Below, piece after piece: positions 25,108 to 33,653 of a stretch of DNA of 64,000 nt; position 1 is the first letter of the stretch; each line of letters opens with the position of its first letter. The position numbers and the translations under genes are program-made. The stretch is from Pilibacter termitis. Its GTDB lineage: Bacteria; Bacillota; Bacilli; Lactobacillales; Streptococcaceae. Where the stretch lies: positions 1-64,000 of the forward strand of contig NZ_FUXI01000014.1 of the NCBI RefSeq assembly GCF_900167335.1, given 5' to 3'. Below the pieces are notes generated by a model. It did no database searches. It was given only the letters and a program-made list of their open reading frames with translations, and was not told where the DNA came from.

Positions 25108-26408
25108 CGTTTCTCACACTCCTTTATAATAAAACAACACTTACCCATTTCATATTCCCTACCATTATATTGAACCAACTTCACATTCCTCGGACTTGCT
25201 CCGTGATGAAGTCTATCTTCTACAACGTAAGCTATATTGTCTTTTCCTTTATTTTTTCCAATCTTTATTACTTGTGGTACACTTTCCCCATCTAAATCTT
25301 TTCTTACAATTCTATTTTCATCACGATAAACCTTTGCTCGTCTAGCCGAAAATTGCCCATCTAAAATTCTTTCTACTTTATCAAAGCGATCTAATTCATC
25401 TAACAAGCTCATCCAAATAGTCTTGGTCAAGAAACCACTACCACCTCCAAGATAAATAGTATTCTTTTTTATATTATCCAAATTTTTAAGTTCAAATTTT
25501 CTAAGATATTCTTTCGTGTACTGATGATTTAAGCTCTTAACAAAAAGTTCAAATCGAGAACTTTCAAATGTCTCCTCTTCTCCACACCTCCGATAGTTCC
25601 TTTTCTTAAAAAATTCAGCTAGATTCAGTGCAACTTCCTGATCTTTATAAACGCTTGTATCTATCGTAATAGAGAACTCAACTTCCACCTCTGGTTTTAT
25701 CGCTTGACGAAATGTTGAAATCTCATGCCCATTATCGCCCTCTCTAGTCCCTTTGCCTAATTTATCAAACTTTTGAACCATAATTAAACTTGATTTTTTC
25801 AGCGGTTTACTATCAGAAACAATGACTCCTTTCATGATATCGTACTTTGCATCAGGTTCGTTTTTCCCATCTAAAATCAGAGTTTGTAAAAATTGTCGTG
25901 TAAATTCTTTATCCGACTTTTCTTTTAAAGAAAGTTCCATCATTTTCCGAATTTCTTCAGGATTTTCTTTCCTTTTTTCAACTATCAAATACTGCAAAAT
26001 AATATTTCGCAATGCTCCTTTCAGCGAGCTACCTGGGATATAAGGATTCCCGAAAGGGTCTTTGATTTGAGCGGCAACTACATTCATTCTTGGTAAAATT
26101 AATTTTCCTTGTTTATTCTTTTTAAGCGCCCAAGGATAACTACTCGAAATCTTAGAAATAGCTTTTATTTTCTCTTTCACTGTCGTTTTTGTTAACAAAA
26201 AGTCACTCAAGGTATCTCCATTTTGCAGAAATCGTTCAAATTCTCGTTCTAAGCCATTTTCACAAAACACCTTATACATTTCCCCTAAATCGGGAAAATA
26301 AATTTTTTGCCCATCGAAAAATACTTCTTTTTTCGAATAATTTTCTCCACTCCCAACATGCACAGGAGCAAGCGTCAAAAGCTTAAATGTATATTGTTTC
26401 AACGTCAT
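25104..26408 (-). CDS. csm5: Csm5, type III-A effector RAMP subunit
   Basis: A 434-residue RAMP protein capping the 3' end of the crRNA-bound Csm complex. It has the opening LTLAPVHVGSGENYSKKEVFF, the glycine-rich G-loop PYIPGSSLKGALRNIIL (about residues 120-136), and late ENRIVRKDLDGESVPQVIKIGKNKGKD. The length is longer than many Csm5 proteins (about 340-400). It overlaps csm4 and csm6 by 4 nt each, so the operon is tightly coupled. In other species Csm5 recruits host nucleases that trim crRNA. Confidence 0.9.
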   Translation of the reverse strand: MTLKQYTFKLLTLAPVHVGSGENYSKKEVFFDGQKIYFPDLGEMYKVFCENGLEREFERFLQNGDTLSDFLLTKTTVKEKIKAISKISSSYPWALKKNKQGKLILPRMNVVAAQIKDPFGNPYIPGSSLKGALRNIILQYLIVEKRKENPEEIRKMMELSLKEKSDKEFTRQFLQTLILDGKNEPDAKYDIMKGVIVSDSKPLKKSSLIMVQKFDKLGKGTREGDNGHEISTFRQAIKPEVEVEFSITIDTSVYKDQEVALNLAEFFKKRNYRRCGEEETFESSRFELFVKSLNHQYTKEYLRKFELKNLDNIKKNTIYLGGGSGFLTKTIWMSLLDELDRFDKVERILDGQFSARRAKVYRDENRIVRKDLDGESVPQVIKIGKNKGKDNIAYVVEDRLHHGASPRNVKLVQYNGREYEMGKCCFIIKECEKR

Positions 26409-27307
26409 CTCTCACTCACCTCCAAATTCAACCAAACAGGTTTTGCAAAATGATAAACTGCATGAGGAAAATCACTTGGGCGAACATCTAAAATTTTCCC
26501 AGCTACATCTTGCGAAAATACCGAACCACTTTTAAACGTAAACGCATCTTGTTTTCGATACGTTTCCTTAACCTCAGTGGAAAACGCAAAACCTGAGTGT
26601 TTCTCTAGCAAATATTTTGCTCCAGTAAGCAACTCATCTGTTAAATTTTCCGGATAAAAATTGCCTAATGCCACAAATTTTCCGCCTTTTTTAGAAGAAA
26701 GGATTGCCGAAAATTCTTCACTTACTTCCTCGCAAGAAAGTTCAAATGAGCCAAAACCACTTTTTCGTTTTCCACCAAGTCCACTATATTGTAGGCTTTT
26801 CATCAATTCTTGGAATAATTCATGTTTCGGTGCAAGGAAATATAGCTGAGTATCTCCAAAATAACTCACACCGACTTGATACGGGTCTACTCCTTTTTTC
26901 GTCTGTTCTACAACTTCAAAAAGTTCGCTTTGTTTCTCAACAAAATCCTCAAGCCTATCTGTCCCATTAAGATACTCATGAAATAAAGAAAAAGGAATAT
27001 ACTTTAATTTTTTCGCTGTCTTTGCATTTTTCCTTCTAGCCTCTAAATCTTTTTCCTCATCTTCAAAATCAGGAAAGCCAATCGGTTTTGGTAGAAAAGG
27101 CTCTCCCTTATATGGAAACGCATCACTCAGCACAAAATCTTCTCGGTCTGCAAGAGCTAAAAACTCCTCCAATTTCCCCATTTTCTTACTTTCTAAAATC
27201 AATGCAGAAAAAAGGCGATTGCTTGTGAAAGTCGTTTCGCTTTCGCTTAAAACTCCATTGCCAAAGTGAGCGTTGTGAAATTGCATCTTATAGATTTTAA
27301 GATTCAT
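26405..27307 (-). CDS. csm4: Csm4, type III-A effector RAMP subunit
   Basis: A 300-residue RAMP protein that binds the 5' handle and joins Csm1 to the Csm3 backbone. It has IYKMQFHNAHFGNGVLSESETTFTSNRLFSALILES, the region FLPKPIGFP, and the C-terminal GLGGKRKSGFGSFEL glycine-rich motif. Start 27307 follows GAGGTAAGGC and overlaps csm3; the longer frame adds seven unlikely residues. Confidence 0.92.
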   Translation of the reverse strand: MNLKIYKMQFHNAHFGNGVLSESETTFTSNRLFSALILESKKMGKLEEFLALADREDFVLSDAFPYKGEPFLPKPIGFPDFEDEEKDLEARRKNAKTAKKLKYIPFSLFHEYLNGTDRLEDFVEKQSELFEVVEQTKKGVDPYQVGVSYFGDTQLYFLAPKHELFQELMKSLQYSGLGGKRKSGFGSFELSCEEVSEEFSAILSSKKGGKFVALGNFYPENLTDELLTGAKYLLEKHSGFAFSTEVKETYRKQDAFTFKSGSVFSQDVAGKILDVRPSDFPHAVYHFAKPVWLNLEVSER

Positions 27308-27968
27308 TTGCCTTACCTCGTTTTTCAAAAATAGAACAATCTATTTTTTCATCACCAAAAACTACCTTTGCCTGAAGGTCTTTAAATTTCACTTTTCCGT
27401 ACCCTCTCGAACCACTTCCTCCTAAAGCGTCCATTTCAAGTAATTCCAAACCATCTAAAATCGTTTGGAAATCCTCTTCTATTTCTTTTTCATCAGAAAT
27501 ATTATAGGCATCATAAATTAATTCAAACCGAAATTCACTCTCACGAATTGCACGCTCGATTTGACGAGGTGTGGCTACTGCTGTAACTCTATTGATTGTG
27601 TTTTCAAATTTCACTTCCGTAAACGTTCTAGCTCCTTTTTTCTCAAGATCTTTATCATTACTTAAAACACAATCTCTAAATAATAGTCTAGCGTCCTTAT
27701 ACTTTTCAACATCTCCAAATAAACGGCGAATTTTCTCGTGATCGCTACTTGGAGAATTGGCTACTCCTTCATTCACTGCTTTTGCAAGTAGTGAACGAAT
27801 CTTCCCTTTCAACGAACTACCTGGAATAATCGGTAAATTACTCAAAGGGTCTTTGATAATCGGCGCATCTGTCGCACCAATCGCTGCAAATGCACTACTT
27901 CCACCGATGTGTAATCCACTTTCCAATACCAGTGTTGCCTCAATTTTAACCTTTGCGTAATTACTCAT
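27297..27968 (-). CDS. csm3: Csm3, type III-A backbone RNase subunit
   Basis: A 223-residue RAMP protein that forms the filament backbone and cuts target RNA every six nucleotides. The catalytic Asp is D34 in GATDAPIIKDP, matching D33 of characterised Csm3. The G-loop LPIIPGSSLKGKIRSLLAK and LDALGGSGSRGYGKVKF-type glycine-rich motif (EMDALGGSGSRGYGKV) are intact. The target-RNA cleavage activity is therefore predicted to be functional. It overlaps csm2 by 4 nt. Confidence 0.95.
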   Translation of the reverse strand: MSNYAKVKIEATLVLESGLHIGGSSAFAAIGATDAPIIKDPLSNLPIIPGSSLKGKIRSLLAKAVNEGVANSPSSDHEKIRRLFGDVEKYKDARLLFRDCVLSNDKDLEKKGARTFTEVKFENTINRVTAVATPRQIERAIRESEFRFELIYDAYNISDEKEIEEDFQTILDGLELLEMDALGGSGSRGYGKVKFKDLQAKVVFGDEKIDCSIFEKRGKANES

Positions 27969-28411
27969 TTGTCATTTCCTCCATTATATTTAAAGTATGC
28001 TACTAAAGCCTCCATGTATCTACAAAAACGAATCAAAGTCACTTTGTTCTTCACTCTGTTTTTCAAAAGGTCAATAATCCCAGCTTTCTTTACAAAATAT
28101 TCTACTGATTTATTCCTACCACTTTGATAAACAAATTGCACTCTCAAATAATTAATTTTATCCGTCAATTCCTCAAATTTTTTCACTTGAATCTCATCAT
28201 ATAAATTCGCTGTTAAACTTAAAAGATTTCTGATTTGAGTAGTGGTTAACTTATTCAACTCCTTTTCTTGACTAAGATTTTCAAAGACTGCCTCCGCCTC
28301 ATCAACATAAGTATCATCTTGAAATTCTTTGATACATTCTTTGATTTCTTCTTTTTTATTCTGCATATTGTTTGGGTAACTTCTTCTTGAATGAGTAAAA
28401 TTATTATTCAT
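27965..28411 (-). CDS. csm2: Csm2, type III-A small subunit
   Basis: A 148-residue, mostly helical protein that lines the belly of the Csm complex. The typical LTTTQIRNLLSLTANLYDEI and KIN-YLRVQFVYQSGRNKSVEYFVKKAGIIDLL segments are visible, and the N-terminal 25 residues are polar and likely disordered. Start 28411 follows GAAAGGACGGAGAAC and overlaps csm1 by 8 nt. Confidence 0.9.
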   Translation of the reverse strand: MNNNFTHSRRSYPNNMQNKKEEIKECIKEFQDDTYVDEAEAVFENLSQEKELNKLTTTQIRNLLSLTANLYDEIQVKKFEELTDKINYLRVQFVYQSGRNKSVEYFVKKAGIIDLLKNRVKNKVTLIRFCRYMEALVAYFKYNGGNDK

Positions 28412-30713
28412 GTTCTCCGTCCTTTCTTGTTTCGTAAATATAAAGCATAATCGCACATTCTAACTGTTCTGCATTTTCCTTGTCATCAAACCAAGTCTTG
28501 AATTGTTCCTTAAACTCTTTAAAAAGCTTTTTGTCATCCTTTTTCATAGAATCTTCTAGCCTTGCTAAAAAGTAAGCTAGTCTTGCAAACGTAATTCTCT
28601 CCTTTTCATTTCTTTCTCGAATTAATGACAACAACTTATAAATAAACGCTTTCCCTTTTTCATTCTGATTGTTAAAGAAATTGCGAATAAACGGCAATTT
28701 TTCATTGTAAATTTTCTCTACAAATAGCTCATAGGAATACGTGAATTTACTAGAAAAAAGAGCAATTCCATTCTTATTATCCACCCCTTTCGCACTCTCC
28801 TCCAACTCCCCAGTCTGATGTGCCAAAATATTAACAGGCGTTTTCCCGCCAAATATCCCAATACCACTTGATAAACTCAACTTGTGGTTCGAGAATGTTT
28901 TCAGCTCGTCATCTAGCTTGATCGCAAAATCTATCACAGACTTCCATTGTCCAATCGCAAACACATCATCGCCACCAGAGTAGACAATGGTAACCTCATA
29001 GTCTTTGGCAAATTGGTTCATATAAAGTTTGAAAAACTGACTCATCACTCTGGAAAATGTCGCCGTTCTGGAAAGCGTTTGAAACTTTCCGCCATTTTGT
29101 TTGGAAAAACCTATCATAAATCCAAGTCCTAGATTATCCACATCACAACGCAAAACAGCCAATCGCCGAATCCCAAGTTTCTCATTTTCTCTAATAACCG
29201 TTTCCATTTTTGCATATTCGCCAATATCTTTTTCACTCGCATAATCCGCCACCCAAATGTGTGTCCCGATACTTTCACCTGTTGCAAATTGATTTTTTAC
29301 GTAGATTTTTCCTTTTACCTCACCAGCCTTTATAGCTTTCTCAGATACCACTTTCAAAAACTGATTTTTTCCGACTTCTAACCCAAATTGTTCATTCAGC
29401 TCAAAATATTTTTCTTTCTGAATATCCTTAGAAAATTTTTCCAAGTTCTTGCACATTTGACAAATAGAAGTTTCTTCCTCGTCCACTTCTGGTAAATTGT
29501 CTATACTTCGGCAAACTCGACACTCTCGACCTTCTTTTTTGCCTCCACGATTTAGTTTTTCAATCGTTTCCGCATCATAGCGGTGCAATTTCTTCTCTGA
29601 AATCTGCTTGCTTACCTTTCGGAAAATTTTACTATATTCCTTTGGATCATTGCCTTGCATTACTTTGTTGGCACAAAAATGAGTATAACCAAACGCAAAA
29701 TACAGCTTGGCACCAAATGTTTCCATAAGCCACTCATTCATCTCTTGACCAACTTTTTCTATCGCTGTTCTTGCAAACTCTGTATTGGGCAAAATAATAT
29801 ACGCATGACCACCACCAGAATAAAGCAAGTTCGCTCTTGTAAGAGAGTTTTCCCTCAGCAAATTATCCACTGCAACTTCTGCAATCATCTCCAAATAAAA
29901 CGAACGACTTCTAAGCTGTTGTTGAGCCCCGCTGCTGACAATCGTGTAAATGAAGTCTTGAATACCAGAAAGATCGAAACTGTAAAGTAAAAACGCCTCT
30001 TCTTCGTAAAATTCCTCTGCCTTTTCAAAGAATTTTTCTTTGTAATCAGTGATTTCTTTCTCCTTGGCATATTCATAAATCGCATTGGCTATGGCTGCGG
30101 TTAACTTCATGTGGTCGTATAAAGAAATGTCTGCAATTTCCTTTGTATTCGTTGAACTTGGCACAAATGATAACGTCCCCTCAAGCATATTTAATAAAGA
30201 GTCTGCATACTTTTCTTCAAACTGAATTTTTGTAAGTGTATCCTTTATTTTCGTCACAATTCCCGCATAATCTCCTTGAGAAAATTTATGATTTTCTTCT
30301 CTTGCTTGGTTATATTCTTTCGTATCATCAAGCATGACGGGCTTGTAATATCTTTCAGTTGTTTTTTCACCAAATGTATTGAAAATATCTTCTTGGTTGG
30401 TATAAGTATCCCAAGAAATATTTCCTTCTTCCTCTGATTCTCTTCTATCCACTCCGCTTGCAATATTGTCAGCAATATACGTGATATACCCCAAATCATT
30501 GTCTGCAATTTTGCTCTGAGAAATTTCTTGATAATGATGATGTGCTACACTCGTTAAAATCTCTTTATTCTTCGTATAATCTTTTAAAAAGTCGCACCCT
30601 ACTTTGCTATGCCGTACTTTTTCACCTGTCGCACGTTGCACCACTTTTCCAATATCATGCAAAGCCGCACCAAAAAATAAGGCTACCTGTTTTTCTTCCA
30701 TTTCTTTTACCAT
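28404..30713 (-). CDS. csm1: Csm1/Cas10, type III-A signature subunit
   Basis: A 769-residue Cas10. The N-terminal HD nuclease motif is ALHDIGKV (H19, D20) with a further HHHYQE-type region, which cuts single-stranded DNA. A zinc-binding region CRVCRSID...CQMC lies near residue 400. The second Palm domain has the cyclase motif SGGDDVFAIG (GGDD at 580-583), which makes cyclic oligoadenylate from ATP. Both activities look intact, and Csm6 is the matching effector. The start follows GTAGGTGTAAT, 14 nt after the cas6 stop. Confidence 0.96.
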   Translation of the reverse strand: MVKEMEEKQVALFFGAALHDIGKVVQRATGEKVRHSKVGCDFLKDYTKNKEILTSVAHHHYQEISQSKIADNDLGYITYIADNIASGVDRRESEEEGNISWDTYTNQEDIFNTFGEKTTERYYKPVMLDDTKEYNQAREENHKFSQGDYAGIVTKIKDTLTKIQFEEKYADSLLNMLEGTLSFVPSSTNTKEIADISLYDHMKLTAAIANAIYEYAKEKEITDYKEKFFEKAEEFYEEEAFLLYSFDLSGIQDFIYTIVSSGAQQQLRSRSFYLEMIAEVAVDNLLRENSLTRANLLYSGGGHAYIILPNTEFARTAIEKVGQEMNEWLMETFGAKLYFAFGYTHFCANKVMQGNDPKEYSKIFRKVSKQISEKKLHRYDAETIEKLNRGGKKEGRECRVCRSIDNLPEVDEEETSICQMCKNLEKFSKDIQKEKYFELNEQFGLEVGKNQFLKVVSEKAIKAGEVKGKIYVKNQFATGESIGTHIWVADYASEKDIGEYAKMETVIRENEKLGIRRLAVLRCDVDNLGLGFMIGFSKQNGGKFQTLSRTATFSRVMSQFFKLYMNQFAKDYEVTIVYSGGDDVFAIGQWKSVIDFAIKLDDELKTFSNHKLSLSSGIGIFGGKTPVNILAHQTGELEESAKGVDNKNGIALFSSKFTYSYELFVEKIYNEKLPFIRNFFNNQNEKGKAFIYKLLSLIRERNEKERITFARLAYFLARLEDSMKKDDKKLFKEFKEQFKTWFDDKENAEQLECAIMLYIYETRKDGEHE

Positions 30714-30727
30714 ATTACACCTACTTT

Positions 30728-31474
30728 CTATTTGCTCACCAACTTAATTTTTCCCATGCCCATAGAGGATTTAATGCCTACACCAGAATATTCAGCGAAA
30801 GAAAACAGCATGAAAATATAATTTTTCAACGTCTGATTTCCGTTAACAGAAATCGTCACTTCCCCCTCAAATGCTGGTATTGACGACTGATGCACCTTGA
30901 AATACTGGCTTTTCGTTCGATACGAAGTAACTCTCGCTCTACTCTCAAGCTCTTGTAACAAATGTTCATCAACTTCCTTATCATTTTCATTTAAAGCCTG
31001 ATATTTCCGCATCGCACTCTGAATAAGAAGTCGAATGTCTGGGAAAAAAACATACTCTCCTTGCGATTTAAACGATGTCGGAGATAAAAAGGAAATTGAA
31101 AATTTACTTGGTGCCTCCTTTTCATAAAAATTGCGACTTAATTTTTCTATATTATGCACCTCTTTCTTCTTTTCCTTAATGTTCATCACTAAATCACCAT
31201 AAGAACGCAAAACAATTTCCTTAAAATCATTGTCAAAAAATATCGTTTCTATTCTTTGAGCCAATTTATCGTCGATGACATTAATTTCCCACTTATACTC
31301 CTCATCTATTCGGCTAACCCATGTAGAATAAGGATTAATTTCCCTTTGGTGCAAACTTTCCGCCACCTCACTCGGAAGATTTTGCATTAAAACACCTTGC
31401 AATTTTGGAGCTAAATCTCTAGGATACAACTTCTTTTTCTTTTCGTTTTCTAATATAAAAGTAAACCTTTTCAT
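30728..31474 (-). CDS. cas6: Cas6 pre-crRNA endoribonuclease
   Basis: A 248-residue Cas6 that cuts within each repeat to release crRNAs. It has a tandem ferredoxin-like layout, with the C-terminal glycine-rich loop EYSGVGIKSSMGMGKIKL as signature. A candidate catalytic His lies in the N-terminal half (SLHQREINPYSTWV). It is the first gene of the minus-strand csm operon. Its promoter lies about 140 bp upstream, and the leader between carries one hairpin repeat. Confidence 0.92.
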   Translation of the reverse strand: MKRFTFILENEKKKKLYPRDLAPKLQGVLMQNLPSEVAESLHQREINPYSTWVSRIDEEYKWEINVIDDKLAQRIETIFFDNDFKEIVLRSYGDLVMNIKEKKKEVHNIEKLSRNFYEKEAPSKFSISFLSPTSFKSQGEYVFFPDIRLLIQSAMRKYQALNENDKEVDEHLLQELESRARVTSYRTKSQYFKVHQSSIPAFEGEVTISVNGNQTLKNYIFMLFSFAEYSGVGIKSSMGMGKIKLVSK

Positions 31475-31485
31475 TTTTTCACCTC

Positions 31486-31594
31486 TTCGCTTTTCTTATT
31501 GTCTAGCTGTGAAGTGCAGGATTTTGGTCGCTGTTCGCATTGCCATGACTCACTACGACAAACTCCTGAACGCCACTCTCCGCTTTTCTAAAAT
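31486..31594. repeat. Shortened hairpin repeat in the likely 5' UTR of the cas6-csm operon
   Basis: The linker is CGCTTTTCTTATTGTCTAGC, then GAAGTGC and GGATTTTG arms, a shortened middle without the 8-bp apical stem, CAAACTCC, and GCCACTCTCCGCTTTTC. The inner pairing has one mismatch or G-U pair; the outer pairing is weak. It lies between the -10 box (31618) and the cas6 start (31474). Confidence 0.72.
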
Positions 31595-31617
31595 ACATGC
31601 TAATAGTGTTTTGTTTA

Positions 31618-31647
31618 TTATACCAAAAAAATAAGAAATATGTGAAG
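31618..31647 (-). promoter_or_regulatory. Promoter of the cas6-csm operon
   Basis: Minus strand: -35 TTCACA (31642-31647), 18-bp spacer, perfect -10 TATAAT (31618-31623). Transcription would start near 31611, giving a leader of about 137 nt that contains the hairpin repeat. Confidence 0.72.
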
Positions 31648-31756
31648 TAATTTGGGAAATGTATAGGAAAAATAAGAGAAAAGTTTTTCCATACTGAATT
31701 GAATCCGTACGGAAAAAGCTCCGTTTTTGATGCTTTTAAATTCTTATTCTTTCAGC

Positions 31757-32037
31757 TCAAATATCTTCATTAGGAATAGTGGTATTTGGAACTCCCTCGC
31801 GATAATTTTTTTGCCCTGCTCCACCGAGTTGATGATTCATTTTTCTCAAATAAGATACTTCATATTTTCCATATCGTTTCCAAACAAGCATATCTACTCG
31901 CCATTACCATTTCTATCCAACTCTTTCAAGCGAAATTCATCGAGCGTTAAGTTTTCAACAATAACCTTTGAGAGCATGGAAGTGACTGAAGATTTATTTC
32001 TATCTCGTCTCATAACAAACTCAAATTTATTTTTCAT
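31757..32037 (-). pseudogene. Small unknown gene broken by a 2-nt frameshift
   Basis: The minus strand reads MKNKFEFVMRRDRNKSSVTS...LDEFRLKELDRNGNGE and then hits TAG. Shifting by two bases near 31893-31897 continues YMLVWKRYGKYEVSYLRK...REGVPNTTIPNEDI to TGA at 31757. Together this is a 92-residue basic protein, and 281 nt equals 93 codons plus 2. I do not recognise the family. The break suggests decay at the edge between the CRISPR locus and the conjugative element. The rest of the 31648-32223 gap shows nothing else. Confidence 0.55.
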
Positions 32038-32223
32038 TCATGAGTTGTTTTAATTTACTTAATGTTCACTGTACCTCTTTTTGAACCATTTTTGTAACAT
32101 TTTAGATGAGATATATCAAAAAAACCGGCTGTATACTTTTTGATAAGGATAAGGAAATAAACACTTACTTTGAATAAATTACTTCAAAACAAAAAAACTT
32201 GGAGCAATCATTCAAATAGTTCT

Positions 32224-32254
32224 TTGACAAATTAATATGCAACAAGGTGATAAT
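32224..32254 (+). promoter_or_regulatory. Promoter of a putative non-coding RNA
   Basis: -35 TTGACA (32224-32229) and -10 TGATAA/GATAAT (32248-32254) with an 18-19 bp spacer. No start codon with a ribosome site follows before the terminator at 32440. Confidence 0.6.
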
Positions 32255-32257
32255 CCT

Positions 32258-32440
32258 TGCGGTGTTAAAGTTCATCGAAAGTGAAAAACTTAGGGGTAAG
32301 GTTCGCATGACATAGTTCCACTCCGAATTTTATTTTGTGTGTGCATGGTTGCATTATTTAGGTTCGATTCCTAAGATACACATTGCCTGTTAGTTGGCGA
32401 ATAAGAAGTAATCATAAAAAGTGATTGCTTTTTTTATTTT
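32258..32440 (+). ncRNA. Putative structured RNA with tRNA-like T arm and acceptor stem, ending in an intrinsic terminator
   Basis: About 180 nt without an ORF. Near the 3' half, TTAGG-TTCGATT-CCTAA (32358-32374) is a perfect T arm with the canonical loop. It is followed by GATACAC (32375-32381), which pairs with GTGTGTG (32337-32343) at six of seven positions, and an A in the discriminator place. Only 14 nt separate the 5' strand from the T arm, so D and anticodon arms are absent. Upstream, AGTT/AACT and GGGGT/ACTCC stems are possible. AAGTAATCA/TGATTGCTT (32406-32430) plus T5 is the terminator. The family is not recognised. Confidence 0.5.
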
Positions 32441-32469
32441 TATAGAAAGGTTAAAAAACGCAAACAGAA

Positions 32470-32769
32470 ATGACAAACGAAGAAGAAAAGCAATTCGAGA
32501 AACGGAGTGATATATTTAAAGGAATGTTGAGATTAAAAGTTGATACTTTTAGGGTTTGGAAAGAATTTCATCAAAAAGTATCAAAGAATGTATTTGAAGA
32601 TTTCGATTATACTGTCAAACATTGGAAAAAACAGATAAGATTTTATAATCAATCATTATTTGACGATTATATGAAACGAGTAATTGATAGTTTAATGGAA
32701 GAAGTCAATGAAGATTTTGATAATTGGTATATCGAAAATAAAGAAAGTAAGAGGATAAAAAATGCGTAA
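32470..32769 (+). CDS. Hypothetical protein, first gene of the element
   Basis: A 99-residue, charged, helical protein (MTNEEEKQFEKRSDIFKGML...KKQIRFYNQSLFDDYMKRVIDSL). No known motif is recognised. The ATG lies about 20 nt from the AGAAAGG motif, too far for a normal site, so initiation may be weak or leader-controlled. It overlaps the next gene by 8 nt, which supports both being real. It sits right after the putative structured RNA and its terminator, hence may be expressed by read-through. Confidence 0.6.
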   Translation: MTNEEEKQFEKRSDIFKGMLRLKVDTFRVWKEFHQKVSKNVFEDFDYTVKHWKKQIRFYNQSLFDDYMKRVIDSLMEEVNEDFDNWYIENKESKRIKNA

Positions 32770-33163
32770 AGTAAATGAAAGTATAAGAGATGATTTTCAG
32801 AATCATTCGTTTTATCTTGATTTATTTATTGAAATGAAAGAAAAATTGTCATTTTCATATGCTATGTATAATAGTTATCTAGATGAAATGGATCGTGATT
32901 TGGGGGAGTATTCTACGGGTGATTGGGTGGCTGATGATTATTTGCATTTAGTGCCGAAAGAAGATTATCAAGCTGATTCTGTAATAATGAAAAGATTTGA
33001 AGATTTTTATTTTGAACTTGGCTACTATTATAAAGAAATTCTAGAATATGAGGATAGCTATGAATATTACCGAGCGAAAGTAAATTTTTTTGCTGAACGA
33101 ATAGGTTTTGATAGAGAACGTGAAAATGTTCAAACTTTCGAGATTAATCATTGTATTGATTAG
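32762..33163 (+). CDS. Hypothetical acidic protein
   Basis: A 133-residue, acidic, Tyr-rich protein (EYSTGDWVADDYLHLVPKEDYQAD, YYYKEILEYEDSYEYYRAK). It is translationally coupled to the upstream gene by an 8-nt overlap. High Asp/Glu content is common in DNA-mimic or accessory proteins of conjugative elements, but no family is recognised and no function is claimed. Confidence 0.62.
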   Translation: MRKVNESIRDDFQNHSFYLDLFIEMKEKLSFSYAMYNSYLDEMDRDLGEYSTGDWVADDYLHLVPKEDYQADSVIMKRFEDFYFELGYYYKEILEYEDSYEYYRAKVNFFAERIGFDRERENVQTFEINHCID

Positions 33164-33197
33164 AAAAAAATAAAAAACAATTAAAGGAGAAAATTTT

Positions 33198-33362
33198 ATG
33201 ACAACTATTGTTATTACAGCATTAATCATTGTAGGGATTATCTTTTTATCTGTGTTGACATTGTTTTTGTATTGGTTATCCACAGAAGAAATTCCTTATA
33301 CAGAATCAGTAAGCGAGGCGAAAATTAAAAGACAATATATTGAAAATCTTAGTAGAAATTAA
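33198..33362 (+). CDS. Small single-span membrane protein
   Basis: A 54-residue protein after a strong site TTAAAGGAGAAAATTTT. The N-terminal helix ITALIIVGIIFLSVLTLFLYWL spans the membrane and is followed by a short charged tail ending ENLSRN. It lies between unknown genes of the element. Function unknown. Confidence 0.65.
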   Translation: MTTIVITALIIVGIIFLSVLTLFLYWLSTEEIPYTESVSEAKIKRQYIENLSRN

Positions 33363-33378
33363 TGTTGGGGTAAAGAAG

Positions 33379-33579
33379 ATGAAAAATAAAATAGGTAGAA
33401 AAGTTCTAGCAAATTCAGTTTTACTACAAAAACCGTTTATTTTAAAAATTGAACAAGAGTACAAAAATGTTTATGTAGGGGAAATTATTCAATGCGAGGA
33501 TGTAGATGAAATGAAAGTCAAAGACTACTGTTTTAGAATTGCTGTAAAAAAGAGAAATGTGAGATTTGAAAAGTCATAA
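33379..33579 (+). CDS. Hypothetical small protein
   Basis: A 66-residue protein (MKNKIGRKVLANSVLLQKPFILKIEQEYKNVYVGEIIQCEDVDEM). Start 33379 is preferred to a frame 39 nt longer because GGGGTAAAGAAG precedes it. It is probably a beta-rich cytosolic protein; no family is recognised. It is the last of the four-gene opening group before the tRNA-like RNA locus. Confidence 0.55.
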   Translation: MKNKIGRKVLANSVLLQKPFILKIEQEYKNVYVGEIIQCEDVDEMKVKDYCFRIAVKKRNVRFEKS

Positions 33580-33653
33580 ATGCTTTTATCTTGTTTATTG
33601 CATTTGTGTTTCTACTCGTGAATATCTTGAAAACTTGCAACAACAGAAATTAC

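Noticed and set aside
28404-30713. Type III-B (Cmr) assignment for the Cas10 locus
   Set aside because: The small subunit, Csm3 Asp motif, Csm5 and Csm6 order and the ACGGAAAC crRNA handle all fit III-A.
31727-32053. Plus-strand 108-residue frame between the CRISPR locus and the element
   Set aside because: It is antisense to the broken minus-strand gene, which has the more protein-like sequence.
32337-32382. A functional tRNA gene
   Set aside because: Only acceptor-like and T arms are present; D and anticodon arms are missing and no CCA is encoded, so it is listed as tRNA-like RNA only.
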